Assembly (NCBI GenBank): GCA_035551935.1
Contig: DASZMJ010000416.1
Location: 1 to 8,841 of the forward strand
DNA: 8,841 nucleotides
Reading direction: 5' to 3'
Origin: DASZMJ01 sp035551935
GTDB lineage: Bacteria; Planctomycetota; Planctomycetia; Isosphaerales; Isosphaeraceae
Shown: positions 4,580 to 8,841 of the stretch, in pieces
Position numbering within the stretch: the first letter of the stretch is position 1
How the letters are laid out: each line of letters opens with the position of its first letter
Translations under genes and position numbers: made by a program
Notes under the pieces: model-generated
What the model saw: only the letters and a program-made list of their open reading frames with translations
Database searches by the model: none
Told to the model about the DNA's origin: nothing

Positions 4580-7419
4580 GGCCCCGATCGGGCTGGCAAC
4601 GGCTGTTCGAGCCGGCCGACGTCGCTCCCGGGCCGATCGCGGCGTACTCGGAGTTCATGCCGCCGCCGCGCGTCGGGCCCGCGGGCGACGGCCCGGGCCC
4701 GTTCGCCGAGGACGACCCCTGGGGCTGGCGCGTCACCGAGCGCGAGGAGGTCGAGGAGCTGCGGCCGGGCCTCGACCACGTCGCTCGCGAGGTCGTCGGC
4801 ACCCTCGCGCGGCTCTCGCGTGGCGACCCCGCCCACGGCCTCGCGCGATCAAAACTTGCAGAGAACCCGTATTACCCCCCCGAGCTGGCCGCGCGCGGCG
4901 GCGACCGTGCGCAGGACCGGCTCGTCTGCATCCTGCCGCTGGCCCTCTCGAAGTCGCAGGACGACAAGGGCCGCGTCCGCTGGACCCTCTTCGGCGGCAG
5001 TGAGCAAGGACCGGCACGCCCCTTCTGGCGGTCCTTCTTCGACGGCCCGGACGTCGAACGCCCGGCGGCCGACGGCCTCGACTTCCTCGCCCGGCTCCTC
5101 GCCGCCGCCTTCGGCACCCCGATCGATCGGCCGGCCGACCTCCGCCGCGCCGGGCTCCGCGTCCTGCCGCAAGGGGAGCTGCCCGAGCCCTTGCCAAACC
5201 GGCCGGAAGGCCCGCTGCCGTCGTGGGTCGAGCCGTTGTTGCTGTGGGAGGGCCGGTCGCTCCGGGGGGTCCGCTTCCTGCTCACCTTCCGGCCGTTCGC
5301 GGCCCTGCCGCCGGCCGTCCGCCGCGCATACCTGGCGGGCGATTTGCACCTCCTGCCGAGCCCGGCCGCGCTGCTCTTCTGGGGCGAGCGGCATTACCTC
5401 GAATTGCGCAAGCAACTGCCGCTGGCGATGCAGGTGCCGCTCCTGAACCTCGTCGCCCGCCGCGACGACGAGGGGGGCCTGCGCGTGCCGCAGTCGGGCT
5501 GGCTGCACGAGCCGAGCCCGGAGCATCCCGAGCCGAGCCGGCATCACGGGCCGATCGTCGGCTCCTACGTCCGGACCCATCGAAACGTCCGAACTCGTCG
5601 CGACGAGCCCTCGGAACCGCTCGTGACGGCGCGCGAGGACAAGGTCGCCCGCGTCCTCTTCGGCACCGCCGAGCGCGACCTCGGCCTCTACGGCAAGCCG
5701 ATGGCCCGCAACGCCCAGCTCTGGGCCGCCGACGGCCGCCTCCTGCTCGACGGCCCGAGGGCCGGCCGCGACGCCATCGCCCGCGCCGCGGAGGCCGTCG
5801 CCGCGGGGGGCACGTTCGGCTACCGCTTCCAGTTCCCCGCGGTCCGGGCGGGGCGCTTCGAGGTCTACTGGCATCGGCCGCTCGTCGCATTCTTCGATTC
5901 TCAAGCGAACACGCCGACCGTCCTCCACGACGCCCCGCTCGGCTACCTGACCGCCTACCGCGCCGACGGCCCCGACCCGTCGGCGGCGGTCGAGCTCTGG
6001 CCCCGGCCGCTCCGTCGCGAGGCCGAGTCGGCCGCGGTCGCGATCGCCCATCGCTCGCGACGGCTCGGCCTCGACTGCCACAACCTCCTCTCCGCCCGCG
6101 ACGTGCTCGCCGCCCCCTTGCCCCGGTCATTCGCGATCCGGCTCGTCGCCGAGCCCGACCCGAAGGGGATGAATCACTGGATTGACAATCTTGCAAGACA
6201 TGCGGGCGACACTCGTCTGGCCGAGGAACTCCGGGCCGCTCTTTCCCGGGAAGACGCGGGGCCGACGGGGGCGCTCACGCTGGAACGGACGTCGCGACGG
6301 GCCTTCGAGGTCTGCCTCTGGAGGACGATCGCCGCGATTGCCGGCGGCCGGTTCCCGAACCGCAACGTCGCCGACTGCGCCCGCGACCCGGCCACGCGCA
6401 AGGCCGTATCCCACCCGCGCCGCGACCTCGGGCGATTGGGCGACCACCTGTTGAAGCGACATCTCCGGGCCGTCGCCGCTTCGGGGATGGGAGGACGGGC
6501 CGTCGTCGGCGACCTGCCGTTCCACTGGAGGACGGACTTCGACCTGGATTGGTCCGACGGCTGGCTCAGGAGTCAGGGGATCGAGCCCCGCGATCGCGAC
6601 CTGATGGTGGTCATCCCGGGGCGGGACCGCTCGCGGGCGGTCATCATGGCCGACCATTATGATACGGCGTACATGGAAGATCGCTACCGGCGCGACGGTG
6701 CCCGCGTCGCGGCCCGCGGTGCCGACGACAACACGTCGGCGACCGCCGCCCTGTTGTTGGCCGCGCCGGTCTTGCTCGACCTGGCCCGAGAGGATCGGCT
6801 CGGCTGCGACGTCTGGCTCGTCCACCTGACCGGCGAGGAGTTCCCGGCCGACTGCCTCGGGGCACGTCACCTCTCGGACTTGATCCGGAGTCGATCGCCG
6901 ACGGTCCGATTGCTCGACGGCGGTCGCCTCGACCTCTCGAAGACCCGGGTCGCGGGCCTCTACGTCCTCGACATGGTCGCCCACGAGAACAGGGCTCGCC
7001 CCGGCGTCTTCCAGATCGCGCCGGGCGTCGGCCGGGAGGCGATGAGGCTCGCGCTCGAGGCCCATCGCGCCGCCGAGTCGTGGAACTCGCTCGCGCCGGG
7101 TTGGGACCGACACCCCTCCCGCCGACACCGCCGCCCCCGCCGCGGCGGGCCGATCCCCTCCACGGCCCGACACCCCCACATGATCGGCGAGGTCCGGCCC
7201 CACGACGACCCGAGGAGCACCCTCTACAACACCGACGGCCAGGTCTTCTCCGACGCCGGCATCCCATCCGTCCTATTCATGGAAGATTATGATATCAACC
7301 GCAAAGGCTATCACGACAGCCGCGACACGATGGCCGGGATCGACCTCGCCTACGGCGCCGCGCTCGTCGCCATCGCCATCGAGGCCGTCGCCCGCGCGAC
7401 GTGGCTCGGAGCGTCTTGA
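4576..7419 (+). CDS. Large protein with C-terminal M28 family metallopeptidase domain
   Basis: Residues about 675-947 are an M28 zinc aminopeptidase-type domain. All expected metal and catalytic residues are visible: H694 (MADHYDT), bridging D717 (GADDNTS), the E754-E755 pair (TGEEFP), D799 (VLDMVAH) and H913 (GYHDSRDT); the FSDAGIPSVLF strand of the fold is also present. Residues 1 to about 640 match no domain I can name. They are Trp/Pro/Arg-rich with scattered hydrophobic strands and no signal peptide or membrane span. An Arg/Pro-rich insert (about 848-867) interrupts the peptidase domain without breaking the frame. I chose the ATG at 4576, which overlaps the preceding stop; the frame is open back to 3745, but that part is opposite-phase reading of the coiled-coil gene. 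Substrate is unknown. The two zinc sites look intact, so an active peptidase is likely; cellular location is unclear. Confidence 0.88.
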   Translation: MRPRSGWQRLFEPADVAPGPIAAYSEFMPPPRVGPAGDGPGPFAEDDPWGWRVTEREEVEELRPGLDHVAREVVGTLARLSRGDPAHGLARSKLAENPYYPPELAARGGDRAQDRLVCILPLALSKSQDDKGRVRWTLFGGSEQGPARPFWRSFFDGPDVERPAADGLDFLARLLAAAFGTPIDRPADLRRAGLRVLPQGELPEPLPNRPEGPLPSWVEPLLLWEGRSLRGVRFLLTFRPFAALPPAVRRAYLAGDLHLLPSPAALLFWGERHYLELRKQLPLAMQVPLLNLVARRDDEGGLRVPQSGWLHEPSPEHPEPSRHHGPIVGSYVRTHRNVRTRRDEPSEPLVTAREDKVARVLFGTAERDLGLYGKPMARNAQLWAADGRLLLDGPRAGRDAIARAAEAVAAGGTFGYRFQFPAVRAGRFEVYWHRPLVAFFDSQANTPTVLHDAPLGYLTAYRADGPDPSAAVELWPRPLRREAESAAVAIAHRSRRLGLDCHNLLSARDVLAAPLPRSFAIRLVAEPDPKGMNHWIDNLARHAGDTRLAEELRAALSREDAGPTGALTLERTSRRAFEVCLWRTIAAIAGGRFPNRNVADCARDPATRKAVSHPRRDLGRLGDHLLKRHLRAVAASGMGGRAVVGDLPFHWRTDFDLDWSDGWLRSQGIEPRDRDLMVVIPGRDRSRAVIMADHYDTAYMEDRYRRDGARVAARGADDNTSATAALLLAAPVLLDLAREDRLGCDVWLVHLTGEEFPADCLGARHLSDLIRSRSPTVRLLDGGRLDLSKTRVAGLYVLDMVAHENRARPGVFQIAPGVGREAMRLALEAHRAAESWNSLAPGWDRHPSRRHRRPRRGGPIPSTARHPHMIGEVRPHDDPRSTLYNTDGQVFSDAGIPSVLFMEDYDINRKGYHDSRDTMAGIDLAYGAALVAIAIEAVARATWLGAS

Positions 7420-7492
7420 GGCCCAGGCTGTGGCCGACCGGGGTCGCCGAGGATAGCATGGGGGGCGTGCGGCCCATCGTCCCACCCTCGAC

Positions 7493-7497
7493 GGAGG
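7493..7497 (+). promoter_or_regulatory. Shine-Dalgarno site of the DUF4404-like gene
   Basis: GGAGG, 8 bases before the ATG at 7506. It decides the start over an upstream in-frame GTG at 7401 that overlaps the M28 gene. Confidence 0.65.
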
Positions 7498-7505
7498 CAC
7501 CGATC

Positions 7506-7871
7506 ATGGCCGAGAACCCTCCGACAACCACTGCCGCCGAGACGACCGACGCCCGGGCGCGGCTGATCGAGCTGGCCGGCCTCCTGCGCGGGGCGAGACA
7601 CCTGAGCGACGAGGACCGTCGCGAGCTGGCCGACCTCGTGGCCGAGCTGGCATCGACGATCGACCCCGCCGCCCCCTCGCCCCACGCCGCCCACCTCGCC
7701 GAGGCGGCGGCGCACCTCGTCCAGGCCCTGCACGAGCGACACGACGCCGGCCCGCTCGCCGCCGCCCGCCGCCGGCTCGAGGAGGCGACCGCCCTCGCCG
7801 AGGCCAGGGCCCCCGTCGCCACCGGCCTCGCCCGCCGGCTCATCGATACGCTCGCCGACATTGGCATCTAA
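7506..7871 (+). CDS. DUF4404-like small helical protein
   Basis: The 121-residue product is acidic and Ala-rich, with no signal peptide or membrane segment. It has a helical N-terminal part (RLIELAGLLRGARHLSDEDR, 19-38, then LADLVAELASTID to 53) and ends in LARRLIDTLADIGI, which matches the characteristic C-terminal signature of the DUF4404 family (a helix ending in LxxIGI at the very C-terminus). The family has no known function; I infer membership from the length, the opening Leu-rich helix pair and the tail. The gene lies 86 bases after the M28 stop with its own strong Shine-Dalgarno, and 13 bases before the reductase gene, so it is probably in one transcript with the reductase. Confidence 0.8.
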   Translation: MAENPPTTTAAETTDARARLIELAGLLRGARHLSDEDRRELADLVAELASTIDPAAPSPHAAHLAEAAAHLVQALHERHDAGPLAAARRRLEEATALAEARAPVATGLARRLIDTLADIGI

Positions 7872-7884
7872 ATCCGATCTCAAA

Positions 7885-8679
7885 ATGAGCATTTTTCGCG
7901 AGAACCTGTTCGATGGCCGCGTGGCGCTCGTCACCGGCGGCGGCACGGGGATCGGCCTCGGCATCGCCGGGGCGTTGGCGGCGCACGGGGCCAGGGTCGC
8001 CCTCCTGAGCCGCAAGGCCGAACACACCGGGCCGGCGGCGGCGGTGATCGCCGGGGCGAGCGGCCGGCCGTGCCTGCCGCTGGTCGCCGACGTCCGCGAC
8101 GCGGACCAGGTCGGCGCGGCGTTCCAGAAGGCGGCGGAGGAGCTGGGACGGGCCGATCTGCTGGTCAACGGCGCGGCGGGCAACTTCCCGTGCGCCGCGG
8201 GGGACCTGAGCCCCAACGGCTTCGGCGTCGTGCTCGACATCGACGCCAAGGGGACATGGAACGCCTGCCGCGCGGCGTATCACGGCGGGATGAAGGACCA
8301 CGGCGGCTCGATCCTGAACATCAGCGCGACGCTCCACCACGGCGGCACGCCGGGCCAGGTCCACGTCGCCGCGGCCAAGGCGGCCGTCGACGCCTTGACG
8401 AGGACCCTGGCCGTCGAGTGGGGCCCGCTCGGCATCCGCGTCAACGCGGTCGCGCCGGGGCCGATCGCCGACACCGAGGGGGCCCGACGCCTCTTCCCGG
8501 GCGATGTCGGCGAGCGGCTCCGGACGACGGTGCCGACGCGACGGCTCGGCACGATCGCCGACATCGTCAACGCCTCGCTGTTCGTGCTCAGCGACGCCGC
8601 CGCGAACGTCAACGGTGCGGTCCTGGTCAGCGACGGCGGGCTCTGCCTCGTCGGCGGATTCGGGGTCGCGCCGGCCTGA
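7885..8679 (+). CDS. Short-chain dehydrogenase/reductase of the 2,4-dienoyl-CoA reductase type
   Basis: A 264-residue cytoplasmic Rossmann-fold NAD(P)H-dependent reductase. The cofactor motif TGGGTGIG is at 17-24, S42-R43 suggests NADPH preference, D69-V70 contacts the adenine and NGAAGNF (95-101) follows. The active site departs from classical SDRs: S147 (NISA) and K165 are present, but the Tyr four residues before the Lys is V161, preceded by H160. That QVHxxxAKAAVDA arrangement, along with AVEWGP and APGPIADTEG (190-199), is what peroxisomal 2,4-dienoyl-CoA reductases (DECR2) show, so a role in unsaturated fatty acyl-CoA breakdown is likely. The ATG at 7885 (MSIFRENLFDGRVALVTGG) is typical of this group; an upstream TTG at 7861 overlaps the DUF4404-like stop. 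There is no clear Shine-Dalgarno. No other beta-oxidation gene is in the window. Confidence 0.9.
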   Translation: MSIFRENLFDGRVALVTGGGTGIGLGIAGALAAHGARVALLSRKAEHTGPAAAVIAGASGRPCLPLVADVRDADQVGAAFQKAAEELGRADLLVNGAAGNFPCAAGDLSPNGFGVVLDIDAKGTWNACRAAYHGGMKDHGGSILNISATLHHGGTPGQVHVAAAKAAVDALTRTLAVEWGPLGIRVNAVAPGPIADTEGARRLFPGDVGERLRTTVPTRRLGTIADIVNASLFVLSDAAANVNGAVLVSDGGLCLVGGFGVAPA

Positions 8680-8681
8680 GG

Positions 8682-8841
8682 GGTGGCCACTTTTTCCGGC
8701 GGACCGCCGACTCCTCGTGGGCGCCGGCCGACGGCGGCGTCACCAACTCTTTCGTCATGCGGTTCCAGACCGAGGCCGTCCCCGAGCCCACCTCGCTCGG
8801 CCGGGCCGCCGCGGGCCGGGGCCTCGTGGCGGCCGCGCGGC
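8682..8841 (+). pseudogene. C-terminal remnant resembling a PEP-CTERM sorting tail
   Basis: In the frame with codons starting at 8682, 8757 and so on, the sequence reads through a Gly/Thr/Asn stretch (GGVTNSFVMRFQTEAVPEP) into a PEP-CTERM-like motif: VPEPTSL followed by a small-residue segment and an AAAR end at the window edge. PEP-CTERM tails anchor or sort exported proteins in exosortase-bearing bacteria, including planctomycetes. No start codon with upstream coding sequence exists: the frame simply runs back into the reductase gene, and the only ATG (8757) would give a tail with no signal peptide or body. The hydrophobic part also contains two Arg residues where intact tails have none. 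I read it as the leftover 3' end of a lost gene. The right part may continue beyond the window. A chance resemblance cannot be excluded. Confidence 0.45.

Noticed and set aside
4849..6081. 410-codon minus-strand frame opposite the M28 gene
   Set aside because: Shadow of the GC-rich codon pattern with no recognisable motif; the same holds for minus frames at 3323-4489 and 6127-7203.
8691..8709. Hairpin CGGCGGACCGCCG with a T-run as a terminator of the reductase gene
   Set aside because: The T-run (8691-8695) precedes the hairpin (8697-8709) instead of following it, so it is not an intrinsic terminator on the plus strand, and the minus strand has an A-run after it.

Overview
The window is very GC-rich, with strongly GC-ending codons and leaderless-looking or weakly led starts next to a few good Shine-Dalgarno sites. 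Together with a GatCA pair, a short GlmU, a DUF4404-like protein, an M28 peptidase carrying a long unassigned N-terminal part, and a PEP-CTERM-like tail, this suggests a planctomycete, probably of the Isosphaeraceae type. The assignment is inferred from gene content and style; there is no rRNA in the window to confirm it.

Left third, minus strand: gatC (1857-2144) is followed by gatA (299-1795), the two smaller subunits of the tRNA-dependent amidotransferase. The gatA stop overlaps the start of a HEPN-like gene (ATGA, 299-302) that runs off the left edge. gatB is not in the window.

Middle: a 220-base GC-rich divergent intergenic region (2145-2364), with duplicated palindromes and a plausible sigma70-type promoter, separates gatCA from glmU (2365-3627, plus strand). 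GlmU makes UDP-GlcNAc. This copy is short in the beta-helix and has lost one conserved substrate-binding lysine.

Right half, plus strand: after a 115-base spacer containing a pyrimidine-rich imperfect repeat come five genes or remnants. They are a putative exported coiled-coil protein (3743-4579); a 947-residue protein with a complete C-terminal M28 metallopeptidase domain, overlapping the former by ATGA (4576-7419); a DUF4404-like small protein (7506-7871); a DECR-type short-chain dehydrogenase/reductase (7885-8679); and a start-less stretch resembling the C-terminal sorting tail of a PEP-CTERM protein (from about 8682 to the window end).

The gatCA and glmU genes are housekeeping. The less explained parts are the HEPN-like gene coupled to gatA, the coiled-coil/M28 pair, and the PEP-CTERM remnant. 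I see no CRISPR array, insertion sequence, tRNA or rRNA, and no convincing intrinsic terminator.
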